Shown here: piece by piece, positions 28,501 to 37,557 of the stretch
How positions within the stretch are numbered: the stretch's first letter is position 1
Layout: each line of letters opens with the position of its first letter
NCBI GenBank assembly: GCA_963791885.1
Contig: CAWBUL010000006.1
Coordinates: 2,480,001 to 2,544,000, forward strand
DNA length: 64,000 nucleotides
Source: CAVSUZ01 sp963791885
GTDB lineage: Bacteria > Pseudomonadota > Alphaproteobacteria > Acetobacterales > Acetobacteraceae
Reading direction: 5' to 3'
The notes under the pieces: generated by a model
Told to the model about the DNA's origin: nothing
The model's database searches: none
The model's input: the letters and a program-made list of their open reading frames with translations, nothing else
Program-made: the position numbers and the translations under genes

Positions 28501-30064
28501 CCGGGCGTCATGCTCATCAGCCCGCCGCCGCATCACGACATCTACTCCATCGAAGACCTGGCGCAGCTCATCTACGACCTGAAGCAGATCAATCCGGACG
28601 CAACGGTCTGCGTGAAGCTGGTGTCGCGCTCGGGCATCGGCACGATTGCGGCGGGCGTGGCCAAGGCGAAAGCCGACGCGATCCTGATCTCCGGTCATTC
28701 CGGCGGCACCGGCGCGTCGCCGCAAAGCTCGATCAAATACGCGGGCCTGCCGTGGGAAATGGGGCTGTCCGAGACCCACCAGGTCCTGATGCTGAACCGG
28801 CTGCGCCATCGCGTGAAGCTGCGCACCGATGGCGGCATCAAGACCGGGCGCGACGTGGTGATCGCCGCCATGCTCGGCGCCGAGGAGTTCGGCATCGGCA
28901 CCGCCAGCCTGATCGCCATGGGCTGCATCATGGTGCGTCAGTGCCATTCCAACACCTGTCCGGTCGGCGTGTGCACGCAGGATGAAAAGCTGCGGAAGAA
29001 GTTCGAGGGATCGCCGGAGAAGGTGATCAACCTGTTCACCTTCGTCGCCGAGGAGGTGCGCGACATCCTGGCCGAGCTCGGCGTCCGCAGCGCTCGAGGA
29101 CGTGATCGGCCGCACCGACCTGCTCCAGCAGGTCAGCCGCGGCGCGCGATCTGCTCGACGATCTCGATCTCAATCCGCTGCTCGCCCAGGCCGACCCGGG
29201 TCCTTATGCCGCGCTACTCCACGCTGGAGGGCCGCAACGAAGTGCCGGAAACGCTCGATGCGCAGATGATCGACGACGCCCGCGCCCTGTTCGAGCATGG
29301 CGAGAAGATGCAGTTGCAGTACACCATCCGCAACACGCACCGCGCGATCGGCACGCAAGATCTCGTCGAAGATCACGCGTCGGTTCGGCATGAGCGGACT
29401 TCGGCCCGGACACCTCACGGTGCGGCTGCGCGGTTCTGCCGGGCAGTCGCTCGGTGCCTTCGCCGTGCAAGGCCTGAAGCTGGAAGTCTTCGGCGACGCC
29501 AATGATTACGTCGGCAAGGGCTTGTCCGGCGCCACCATCGTTGTTCGCCCTGGTCCGTCCTCCACGCTGCGAAGCAACGAGAACACGATCATCGGCAACA
29601 CCGTGCTGTATGGCGCAACGGCCGGCGAGTTGTTCGCTGCCGGGCAGGCGGGCGAGCGCTTCGCCGTGCGCAACTCCGGTGCCGTCGCCGTGGTGGAAGG
29701 CTGCGGCTCCAACGGCTGCGAATACATGACCGGCGGCACGGTCGTTATCCTTGGAACCATCGGCGACAATTTCGGCGCCGGGTTCACCGGCGGCATGGCC
29801 TATGTATACGATCCGCAGGACGTTTTCGATGTGCGTGTCAATCCTGACACCGTGATCTGGCAGCGCGTTGCTCATCCGCATTGGGAAGCCGATCTGAAAT
29901 CCATCGTCACGCGCCATGCGGAAGAAACCGGTTCCCTCTATGCCGCGCGTCTGCTGCATGATTGGGAGCGCACGGTCCGGCATGTCTGGCAGATCGTGCC
30001 GAAGGAGTTCATCAAGCACTTGCCGGTTCCGCTGGAGGAGGCGGAAGCGCAGGCAAGGGCGTGA
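25525..30064 (+). pseudogene. gltB: Glutamate synthase large subunit GltB with seven +1 frame shifts
   Basis: The start (GGGAGGAAGAC before ATG 25525) and the amidotransferase domain 'DACGVGFVAALDGKPRRDVV' (catalytic Cys) are intact, as are the central domain and 'GALSPEAHETLSIAMNRIGA'. From 28.33 kb the frame changes seven times, each time by one extra base: near 28330, 28457, 28473, 29092, 29147, 29211 and 29356. Between shifts the protein is perfectly GltB-like ('SAIKQIASGRFGVTAEYLNN', 'LISGHSGGTGASPQSSIKYA', the 3Fe-4S 'CIMVRQCHSNTCPVGVC', 'ISSKITRRFGMSGLRPG'). Deleting the seven bases gives 1510 residues, the normal length. Either the gene is dead or these are sequence errors; the untouched protein conservation favours errors or very recent loss. 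Confidence 0.9.
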
Positions 30065-30142
30065 GGGAATAACGCGCGCGCGACCTTCTCCCGGGGCTCG
30101 TGATCGGGCACAGTCACTGCCCCACATTCCGAGCCGGATTCT

Positions 30143-31069
30143 GTGCCCCTGATCATCGCCTCGCGTCCCAACGTCTATTCCGGAAGCCCACTCGATCGTG
30201 TCGGCGCCCGCCGCACCGACGAAGCCTGGATCGCGGCGCGGCTCGAGGATCCGCAATCGCTGTTCATTCCGGTCTGGCGTAGTCGCAATCTGGTCACCGG
30301 CATGGAGGAAGGCAGGCCCGAAGCCGTGTATGTCACCGGCGAAGCCGCGACGGCGCTGCGGATGGGCGGCGGACCGTGGGCGCTGCTCGGGATGCTTGAG
30401 GACAGCGCCGTCTTCGCCGTCGATATCTCGGATGCCGAGGATCCGCTGCCACTGCTGCCCGCACAGATGGGGCAGTTCGCCGACCTGCGTTCCATCGGAT
30501 GGGGCGTGCCGAAACCCGAAGCCGCCATGCTCGCCCATGCGCGCGGCCTGATGCATTGGCGCACGCGCCAGCGCTTCTGCGGTGTCTGCGGAGCCCCCTG
30601 TGTGATCAAAAGCGCCGGCCACATGATGCAATGCACGGCCTGCAATACCGAGCATTTCCCCCGCACCGATCCGGCCGTGATCATGCTGGTGGTGCAGGAC
30701 GATCGCGTCGTGCTCGGCCACTCCAAGCGCTTCCCCCGGGCCAACATGTACTCGACCCTCGCCGGCTTCGTCGAACCCGGCGAAAGCCTGGAAGAGGCCG
30801 TCCGCCGCGAGGTGCTGGAGGAGTCCGGCATCCACGTGGGCGAGGTCTGGTATCACTCCAGCCAGCCCTGGCCGTTTCCCGGCAACATCATGCTGGGCTT
30901 TCACGCCGAAGCCCTGTCCGAGGACATCGTGGTCGAAGAGGACGAGCTGATCGACGTGCGCTGGTTCACCCGCGCCCAGCTTCGCGAACCTGACGCGCAC
31001 GGCTTTTCCTTGCCGCGCCCTGACAGTATTGCCCGGCGTCTGATCGAGGATTGGCTCGCCGCCGCATGA
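30143..31069 (+). CDS. nudC: NAD+ diphosphatase (Nudix), RNA decapping
   Basis: A 308-residue Nudix hydrolase cleaving NADH/NAD+ to NMN and AMP and removing NAD caps from RNA. The zinc ribbon is 'RFCGVCGAPCVIKSAGHMMQ' with 'CTACNTEHFPRTDPAVIML'. The Nudix box follows: 'GFVEPGESLEEAVRREVLEE' then SG, and the NudC-specific 'SSQPWPFPGNIMLGF' (the SQPWPFPxS motif). GTG start. Its stop overlaps the next ATG. Confidence 0.95.
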   Translation: MPLIIASRPNVYSGSPLDRVGARRTDEAWIAARLEDPQSLFIPVWRSRNLVTGMEEGRPEAVYVTGEAATALRMGGGPWALLGMLEDSAVFAVDISDAEDPLPLLPAQMGQFADLRSIGWGVPKPEAAMLAHARGLMHWRTRQRFCGVCGAPCVIKSAGHMMQCTACNTEHFPRTDPAVIMLVVQDDRVVLGHSKRFPRANMYSTLAGFVEPGESLEEAVRREVLEESGIHVGEVWYHSSQPWPFPGNIMLGFHAEALSEDIVVEEDELIDVRWFTRAQLREPDAHGFSLPRPDSIARRLIEDWLAAA

Positions 31070-31371
31070 AACCCCTGGTGCTGATCGTTCTTCTGGCGCT
31101 CGCAGCCTGCGCGCCCAGCAATCCCCCCGTGCCCGGCGAGGCCGAGTGCCGCGCCGAGGCCTTGGGCCAACCCGACGTCCGGGCGGCCATCGCCAACTCC
31201 AACACCTCGGGGACCAACGATATCTTCAACAAGGGACTGCAGGACCCGCAGGAGATCGCGCGGGAGGCGGTGCGGAACGCGACGCTGGCCTGCATGCAGC
31301 GGCGGGGGTTCGCCACGCATGGTGGGGTGGAACCCGTGAGGCGGTACCCGTTCAGCTCCTGGGGATCCTGA
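31066..31371 (+). CDS. Small outer-envelope lipoprotein, 101 aa
   Basis: It starts with ATGA over the nudC stop. The N-terminus 'MKPLVLIVLLALAACAPSNP' is a lipobox signal (L-A-A-C). The mature part has one more Cys pair candidate and 'DVRAAIANSNTSGTNDIFNK'. It resembles phosphoribosylamine-ligase-type mis-named lipoproteins of Acetobacteraceae and the lipoprotein at 52656 in size and style ('NT...I.N'). Function unknown. Ends 13 bp from the convergent exonuclease gene. Confidence 0.8.
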   Translation: MKPLVLIVLLALAACAPSNPPVPGEAECRAEALGQPDVRAAIANSNTSGTNDIFNKGLQDPQEIAREAVRNATLACMQRRGFATHGGVEPVRRYPFSSWGS

Positions 31372-31383
31372 AGGCCGCGCGGT

Positions 31384-32409
31384 TCATTCAGCTGTCTCGC
31401 CCTCGCTCTCCTCATCGTAGCCGAGCAGGCGGAGCGCGCGGCCGGAGATGCCGCGTTGCTCCACGGCATGGATCAGCGCTTCCTCCCGCCCGTGGGTGAC
31501 CCAGACGTGCCCGGCGCCGACCTCGTCGATCGTATCGTTAAGCGCCGGCCAGTCGGCGTGGTCCGAGATCACCATCGGCAACTCGATCCCCTGGGACCGC
31601 GCGCGCTGGCGGACCCGCATCCAGCCTGAGGCGAGGGCGACGACAGGGTCGGAGAGGCGCCGGGCCCAGCGCTCGGCCGCCATGCCGGGGGGTGCGAGCA
31701 CGATGGCACCGACCAGATCGGCTTTCGCCGCGGCGGTGGCGGCGCGGAGGTCGCCGAGCGGAACGCCGAGGGATTCGTAGAGACTGCACAGTGGCATCAG
31801 GGCGCCGTGCAGCCAGATCGGGCGGTCCCATCCGGCCTGCCGGAGCAGGGCGATGAGGCGCTGGGCTTTGCCGAGGGCGTAGCAGCCGACGAGGTGCGTG
31901 CGGTCGGGGAAGAGCCGGACGCTTTCGAGCAGGCGGGCGATTTCGTCTTCGGGCGGGGGGTGGCGGAAGACGGGGAGGGCGAAGGTCGCCTCGGTGACGA
32001 AGACGTCGCAGGGGACGGGTTCGAACGGGACGCAGGTCGGGTCGGGCTGGCGCTTGTAGTCACCGCTGACGACGGCGCGGCAGCCTTGGTATTCCAGCAC
32101 CACCTGGGCGCTGCCGAGGACGTGGCCGGCGGGGCGGAGGGTGACCTGGACGCCGTTGATGGTGAGGGGTTCGCCGTATTTCAGGGGCTGGAAGCTGCCG
32201 CCGGCTCGGTCGCCCATGCGGGCCTGCATGATGGCGATGGTCTCCGGCGTGGCGAGGACGTGGGTGTGGCCGGGGCGGGCGTGGTCGGAGTGGCCGTGGG
32301 TGATGATGGCGCGGTCCACGGCTCGGGTCGGGTCGATGCAGAAGTCACCCGGCTCGCAGTACAGGCCGCCACCGGTGGGCTTCAGCCAGAGGGCGGGGTT
32401 GGTGGGCAT
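31384..32409 (-). CDS. Ligase-associated DNA exonuclease (metallo-beta-lactamase/beta-CASP)
   Basis: 341 residues of the 'mRNA 3'-end processing factor / ligase-associated exonuclease' family. Metal motif 'DRAIITHGHSDHARPGH' near the N-terminus, then 'PAGHVLGSAQVVLEYQGCRA', 'VVSGDYKRQPDPTCVPFEPV' and the beta-CASP Asp/His region 'MVISDHADWPALNDTI' and 'HVWVTHGREEALI'. In many proteobacteria it sits with an ATP-dependent DNA ligase and an Lhr-type helicase; neither is next to it here. A degenerate repeat array begins 17 bp upstream of its start. Confidence 0.9.
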   Translation of the reverse strand: MPTNPALWLKPTGGGLYCEPGDFCIDPTRAVDRAIITHGHSDHARPGHTHVLATPETIAIMQARMGDRAGGSFQPLKYGEPLTINGVQVTLRPAGHVLGSAQVVLEYQGCRAVVSGDYKRQPDPTCVPFEPVPCDVFVTEATFALPVFRHPPPEDEIARLLESVRLFPDRTHLVGCYALGKAQRLIALLRQAGWDRPIWLHGALMPLCSLYESLGVPLGDLRAATAAAKADLVGAIVLAPPGMAAERWARRLSDPVVALASGWMRVRQRARSQGIELPMVISDHADWPALNDTIDEVGAGHVWVTHGREEALIHAVEQRGISGRALRLLGYDEESEGETAE

Positions 32410-33412
32410 GGGGAGTCTTGGAGTTGTCTCAGTTTTGTGTTTTCGAGTCTGATGTCTCTTCCGGTGAGAGAATGGATGGGCTGATGCGTCTCAGGTCCGT
32501 CTCAGTTTTGTGTTTCTGAGCCTGATGTCCCGTAAGATGGGATTCCATAGTTGCCCCCGGTGCCGCCTTTCCCGGCAGCCGAGGTTTGGAGAGGGGAAGG
32601 ATAGTCGTGTCTCTGAGGAGTCTCAATTTAATGATTTCGAGTCCGATGGATCATGGCGTGGGACGGGCCATCGAATCGAGTGCAGCGGTTCGGAGCGGCC
32701 ATCGTTCGTATGGCAGCGGCTTGTCTCGCAATCGTCTCAGTGATGTGTTTCCGGGTCTTGCAGATCATGATGTGAGAATGGCGGTAAACAAGTGAGCCGA
32801 GGATGAGGGGTCAGTATAACTGACATTCTAGGCCTATGCTACGCTCAGAATTCAGCCAATGTCTGGTACCACAGGTAGCCCCGGCTGCGTTTGCTGGCAG
32901 TGGTCGCAGGATACTGTTGGGCCAACGTGGCCCTCGCAACGAATTTGCGGCTTAGGCCCTCCGCATCCGACTCGGCTTATTCTCCTTCGGCTTCTGCCCA
33001 AGCCGTCATCCTCAAGTTGACGAATGCCGCCTCGTCTTCATAGGGGTCGATCGGATAAAATCTAACGCCTGGTACTCACCGAATCACGTCCGGTTTCGAG
33101 CCAAGGTAGACATATGCACATAGAAGGTGGTGCCCGATCCTGGCCGGAAGGAGACGATCTGCTGCTGAGCTGCAGCTGGTGGGGCCAGCAGGACTAATAT
33201 CCCCCGCTGTTCTGTCGCGATACAGTCAGCCGGCCTGCGTCAGCGCATCCTAGCTTTACCGACCGCGGCTGTCGCTTACGGGGCTCGACACCGACTTCAC
33301 TCCCTGTGGCCGGCCGCCGTGGTTTCGTTGCCGGTCACTGCCCGGTTCTGTCAGCAAGCGTTGTCGTCGTCAATCTCAAGACCGCGTCGCGGCCCAACAA
33401 TCGGAGGTTCAC
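32410..33412. other. One kilobase without an intact gene; degenerate repeats and a decayed frame
   Basis: 32426-32760 holds the degenerate repeat array described separately. Between about 33000 and 33250, on the minus strand, short coding-like stretches appear in different frames ('GILVLLAPPAAAQQQIVSFR', 'TTFYVHMSTLARN', 'RFYPIDPYEDEAAFVNLR'), which looks like the remains of a small secreted protein. No family is recognisable. The ribosome site of the VOC gene (CGGAGG) closes the region. Confidence 0.5.
32426..32760. repeat. Degenerate copies of the 20-kb repeat core, four units
   Basis: GTCTCAGTTTTGTGTTTTCG followed by AGTCTGA at 32426 is nearly the reverse complement of the core at 20131. 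Weaker copies begin near 32499 ('GTCTCAGTTTTGTGTTTCTG'), 32619 ('GTCTCAATTTAATGATTTCG') and 32734 ('GTCTCAGTGATGTGTTTCCG'). The last spacings are about 115-120 bp, close to the 125-bp unit at 20 kb. Confidence 0.75.
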
Positions 33413-34090
33413 ATGAGCAGCGTTACAGTCGAGACCCCGCATCCGCGGGGTGTGGACATGAAACTCGAGGTCGTCGTCATTCCTGTGTCGGACGTCGATC
33501 GCGCCAAGCGCTTTTACGGCGGTTTGGGGTGGCGGCTTGACGCCGATTACGCCTCCGAAGATGGCTACTTCCGCATCATCCAGTTCACGCCGCCCGGCTC
33601 CGGGTGCTCGGTTATCTTCGGCAAAAACGTCACCGCGGCCACTCCCGGCTCCGCCCAGGGACTATACCTGATTGTCTCCAACATCGAGGCAGCCCGCAAA
33701 GAACTGGTGGGTCACGGCGTGGAGATCAGCGGCGTGTTCCACGACGCCGGCGACGTACACGTCGGCCCGGATGACCCCTACCTGTTCGGGCGGATCCGAC
33801 TTGCCGGGCCGGATCCCCAGCATGCCAGCTACCATTCGTTCGCCTCGTTCAGCGATCCGGACGGGAATGGCTGGCTGCTCCAGGAGCTGACCCAGCGAGC
33901 GCCCGGTCGCGTGGACTCGGACACGACGACCTTCACCTCGTCGGCGGACCTCGCGGCCGCGCTGCGGCGGGCGGAGGTTGCGCACGGTAAACACGAGAAG
34001 CGGACCGGCGGCCAACGCGATGAAAACTGGCCGGACTGGTACGCCGAGTACCTCATCCGGGAGCAGGCGGGAAAGGAACTACCCTTGTGA
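33413..34090 (+). CDS. VOC-superfamily (glyoxalase-like) protein
   Basis: 225 residues. The vicinal-oxygen-chelate fold is seen in 'MKLEVVVIPVSDVDRAKRFY' (residue 16 on), 'GGLGWRLDADYASEDGYFRI', 'GLYLIVSNIEAARKELVGHG' and 'SFASFSDPDGNGWLLQELTQ', where the last Glu is the usual metal ligand. A C-terminal tail of about 60 polar residues follows ('WPDWYAEYLIREQAGKEL'), a feature of one subgroup often seen near stress genes. CGGAGG precedes the ATG. Substrate unknown. Confidence 0.9.
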   Translation: MSSVTVETPHPRGVDMKLEVVVIPVSDVDRAKRFYGGLGWRLDADYASEDGYFRIIQFTPPGSGCSVIFGKNVTAATPGSAQGLYLIVSNIEAARKELVGHGVEISGVFHDAGDVHVGPDDPYLFGRIRLAGPDPQHASYHSFASFSDPDGNGWLLQELTQRAPGRVDSDTTTFTSSADLAAALRRAEVAHGKHEKRTGGQRDENWPDWYAEYLIREQAGKELPL

Positions 34091-34603
34091 GCTGGCAGTT
34101 CTGACGACGCTGTCACCATCGCGGTGGTTGGCACATCGAGCGGCAGCTTGCGCGCGCGCTCCTCGAAATACTCCAGCGCGGGCAAGAGATCATCGCCGGT
34201 CGGCGCTTGGTTGGTGATCGAACTCGCAAGCCTGGCTGGCAACATCTTAGGTGTTGAGGTCAACGGCACCCGCCTAATCACGGCCAAGAAGCTTGAATGC
34301 CGCGAACCATGAAATTAGCCGAGTGGCGGCAAAACGCGCGTAGTGAGAAAGTTGCGAAATCCAGGAGTTTGTTGAAAACCTCCGAGGGAGGGGCCAGGAG
34401 ACAGGCTGATTCGTATTGCCCCGCTTTCGCAACTAACCGTCGAGGCGAATATTTTTAGGATTCTTATGTCGCTGTCGTCTGCCTGGAGCGGGTGTTTGCG
34501 ACAGTATGCGCCGAAAGCAGTCGTTCGCTCTACGCGGGCGGTCGCCGGATTTTCTCTCTCCCAGGGCCTAGGATAGCGAACAGTCGGTTAGCGAGGCGGA
34601 ATC
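34091..34603. other. Intergenic, no supported gene
   Basis: About 500 bases. A minus-strand frame (to about 34287) reads 'MLPARLASSITNQAPTGDDL' and 'LPALEYFEERARKLPLDVPT', which is coding-like in composition but runs into the VOC gene and matches no family I know; it may be a remnant. The rest shows nothing clear. The local base composition is less GC-rich than in the core genes. Confidence 0.45.
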
Positions 34604-35386
34604 ATGAAGCTCGCAGGCAAAAAGGCTCTCATTACCGGAGGCAACAGCGGCATCGGCCTGGCCACAGCTCGCCTTTTCATCTCTGAAGGCGCGGAAGTCG
34701 CAATTTCGGGTCGCGATCAACAGACACTGGATGAAGCGGTCGCCGAGCTGGGATCGAAAGCGCACGGCTATCGCGCTGACGTTACGGTTGCGGAGGACCG
34801 CAAGAGGCTTTTCGCTGCACTCGTCAAAGACTTTGACAAACTTGACATCGTCTTCGCTAATGCAGGCATTTCTGGCATGACGCCTACTGGCACGACCGAC
34901 GAAGCCATCTTCGAGAAGATAGTCCACACCAACCTCAACGGCGCTTTCTTTACCGTCAATTCAGCCGCTCCTCTCATGAACGACAACGGCAGCATCATCT
35001 TCAACGGATCGGTGCAAAATTATCTCGGTCAACCAGGCTTGGCTGCCTACGCTGCTACGAAAGGCGGACTCGTCTCGATGGCGCGATCCATCGCCGCAGA
35101 CCTTGCACCGCGCAAGATTCGCGTAAACGTGGTGGCCCCGGGAGCGACAAAGACACCCATCTGGAAGCGCGGGGAGCGCGCCAATGCCACGGCAGAGGAA
35201 TCCGCAAAATTTTCCGACTTCTTCTCTTCCACGGTTCCGCTTGCCCGTTGGGGCGAGCCGGAAGATCTGGCCAAGGCTGTGCTTTTTCTTGCCTCGGACG
35301 ATTCGTCGTACATCAACGCGGTCGAGCTGATTGTGGATGGCGGCCTGACGGGCGCTCCCTTCGGAGCCGCCATTCTTCGCGGCTGA
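34604..35386 (+). CDS. Classical SDR oxidoreductase
   Basis: 260 residues, NAD(P)-dependent. Cofactor motif 'KKALITGGNSGIGLATARLF', 'DIVFANAGISGM' (NAG), catalytic 'GQPGLAAYAATKGGLVSMAR' (Tyr-x-x-x-Lys), and 'RKIRVNVVAPGATKTPIWKR'. GAGGCGG lies upstream of the ATG. The DUF4331 gene begins 12 bp after its stop, so the two are probably co-transcribed. Codon use is less GC-biased than in core genes such as alaS, which suggests acquired DNA. Substrate unknown. Confidence 0.92.
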   Translation: MKLAGKKALITGGNSGIGLATARLFISEGAEVAISGRDQQTLDEAVAELGSKAHGYRADVTVAEDRKRLFAALVKDFDKLDIVFANAGISGMTPTGTTDEAIFEKIVHTNLNGAFFTVNSAAPLMNDNGSIIFNGSVQNYLGQPGLAAYAATKGGLVSMARSIAADLAPRKIRVNVVAPGATKTPIWKRGERANATAEESAKFSDFFSSTVPLARWGEPEDLAKAVLFLASDDSSYINAVELIVDGGLTGAPFGAAILRG

Positions 35387-35398
35387 GGAGACTCCTGT

Positions 35399-36470
35399 AT
35401 GTCACATCATTTCGACACAAAACTGGCGAGGGAAGATCCGAGCCTCAATCTCTGCGACCTCTATTTATTTGACGGCCCCTCGGGCAAGACGGTGATGGCG
35501 ATGACGGTGAATCCGGATGTAGGATTATCGGCTCCGGATACGCTTCATCCAGAAGGGCTCTACGCGTTCCGGTTCGACCTGAACGGAGATGCGAGGGAAG
35601 AGGTTACGTTCAAGTTCAGGTTTGGTGAACCGCGACACGGAGATGGCAGTGAGCATACTCACGTTCAGCCGTTTGTGGTGCGGAAGGCGACGGGTGACGA
35701 TGCTCTTCGTGGTGGCGCCGGAGAGAGTTCTGGTTGAGGGTGAAACCGGATCTGTAGCGACTGATTCGGACCTTCGTGCGTATGTCGGGATTGCTCCAGA
35801 GCTATTTGCGGCAAATGCTGGATTCCGCACATTTATGACCGCTTTCTATAAGGACCAGCGCTTCGATGGAAACGCGCTTCTGCATCAGCAGGATCCCTTT
35901 GCGAGGCGGAATGTTACGGCGATTGTGCTGGAAGTGCCGAGCGAACTGATTGGGAAGGGAAAAATCAACGCTTGGGCGACGATCTCCCTCTTTGGCCATG
36001 CGCCGGAGGTACAAGTTTCGCGTTGGGGCCTGCCTATGGTTACGCATCTCTTCCTGGACGACCCGAGCGATCAAGAGGTGAAAGAACAATTCAATGCGTC
36101 GGTTCCGTCGGAGGATCTAGAGCGCTTCGCGAAGTCGATCGCGGATGTGGCGGAGAAGATGACGACGTATGCCGGTTCGGCGGCGGACCCGGGTGAATAC
36201 GGGAAGCTGATCGCTGCACGGCTTTGTCCCAACATATTGCCTTACGAGCTTGGAACAACCGCCGCATTTGAGGTGGCCAGCTTCAATGGACGCGCGCTCG
36301 GCGACGATGCACTGGATGTGATGTTGACGCTGGCGGCCAACACGCCAGTTGTCGATGGACTTGCTCCCGACCGCGGGCGCATTCGCAAGGAGTTCCCGTA
36401 TTATGGAGCGCCGTATACGGCGGAGGAGCAGGTCGGGGTGAGGCCGATGCCGCGCCCGGTTAAGAAATAA
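35399..36470 (+). pseudogene. DUF4331-family protein, one +1 frame shift
   Basis: The first frame gives 'MSHHFDTKLAREDPSLNLCD' and 'LYLFDGPSGKTVMAMTVNPD', the typical DUF4331 opening, and ends 'KATGDDALRGGAGESSG'. The next frame carries on with 'RVLVEGETGSVATDSDLRAY' to 'EEQVGVRPMPRPVKK'. One extra base in the GGAGAGAG run near 35718-35726 explains the break; the repaired protein is 356 residues. The family is widespread, often exported or in SDR/regulator neighbourhoods, with no known activity. This copy appears to lack a signal peptide. Confidence 0.82.
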
Positions 36471-36798
36471 CGGGGGCGCTGCATCGGCCTCGAAATAATA
36501 GCCGCCCTTTGCGAACGGCTTAGAGACATCCAACACCATTAAATCCCGCCAGCAGTAGCTCGGTGAGCGGGTGGGTTCTCTTCCCGCCGGGGCCAGTCGG
36601 TCTATCCATTGAGGCCATCGTAGAAGGCGAGATTCGCGTCCATGCGCGCACGATACTCGATCGCTGATCTACTCGATCCCGATCGAATGAAGGCACAGAG
36701 CCCGCGAGGGACGAACACGGCCGAGATAGCTAACGACATCGTTGAAACGGAAGGCTGCTCATCGTACTGGCGAACTGATGGTTTATATCGGAGGAGCC
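36471..36798. other. Intergenic, possible gene remnant
   Basis: About 330 bases. On the minus strand 'SRSAIEYRARMDANLAFYDG' ends at a stop near 36602 and looks like a protein C-terminus, but nothing intact lies upstream of it. GGAGGAG at 36788-36794 is the ribosome site for the next gene. Confidence 0.4.
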
Positions 36799-37557
36799 AT
36801 GAGCGCCTCAGCCTCAACGATCCCCACTCGGCCCGGGCCGGAACTGCTCCGCCAGACCGTCGTCATCATTGGCGGCAGCGCGGGCATAGGCCTTGAAACC
36901 GCTCGGCGTGCCCGCGCCGAGGGCGCCAGCATCATCCTCACCGGACGCAATCGAGAACGCCTCGAACAAGCGGCGCGCGAACTCGGCGCCGAGCGCACCG
37001 CGGCCTTCGATGCCAATGATCCTGCTTCCTTGCAGTCGTTTTTTCAGGATCTGCCGAACCCGATTGACCATGTTATGGTCACTGCCGGCGCGCCCCACTA
37101 CCGCCCTCCTCTCGAAATGTCCCCGGAGGACGCACGACAGGGACTCACCGAGCACCTGCTGCTCGCGCTCAACGTTGCACGCAGCGCCGCCCATAAGGTC
37201 CGGCCGACCGGCTCTCTAATATTCGTTGGGGGTACAGGCGCGCGCCGCCCGGGGCTTGGCCTCGCGATCGTGTCGACAGCCACCGTCGCGTTTCCTGCCC
37301 TTGTCGCCAATCTTGCACTTGAGCTGGCGCCAATCCGCGTCAACCTGATCGCCGCAGGTTTCGTCGATACACCGCTGTCGGCATCACTGCTCGGCGACGA
37401 ACTCGACAAGCGGCGGGACGAGCTTCGCGCGACACTGCCCATCGGCCGCGTCGTCGGACCGGCTGATGTCGCCGCGCTAGCCGTTCACATTATGAGCAAC
37501 ACAGCGCTCACCGGCGCAACGTATGATATCGACGGCGGTCAGCAGCTCGTGTCATGA
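36799..37557 (+). CDS. SDR-family protein lacking the Tyr-x-x-x-Lys catalytic pair
   Basis: 252 residues from the ATG at 36799 (GGAGGAG, five bases before). The cofactor motif 'TVVIIGGSAGIGLETARRAR' and 'GRNRERLEQAARELGA' are present. Where the catalytic Tyr and Lys belong it reads 'LGLAIVSTATVAFPALVANL', with neither residue; the following 'ALELAPIRVNLIAAGFVDTP' and the end 'GATYDIDGGQQLVS' are SDR-like. I know of a clade of such proteins, so the loss is likely old rather than a mutation. It may bind a dinucleotide without classic SDR catalysis. Confidence 0.85.
   Translation: MSASASTIPTRPGPELLRQTVVIIGGSAGIGLETARRARAEGASIILTGRNRERLEQAARELGAERTAAFDANDPASLQSFFQDLPNPIDHVMVTAGAPHYRPPLEMSPEDARQGLTEHLLLALNVARSAAHKVRPTGSLIFVGGTGARRPGLGLAIVSTATVAFPALVANLALELAPIRVNLIAAGFVDTPLSASLLGDELDKRRDELRATLPIGRVVGPADVAALAVHIMSNTALTGATYDIDGGQQLVS

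Noticed and set aside
28330..29356. Genuine programmed +1 frameshifting in gltB
   Set aside because: Seven events with no shared slippery codon or stop context; no bacterial precedent. Insertion errors or decay are simpler.
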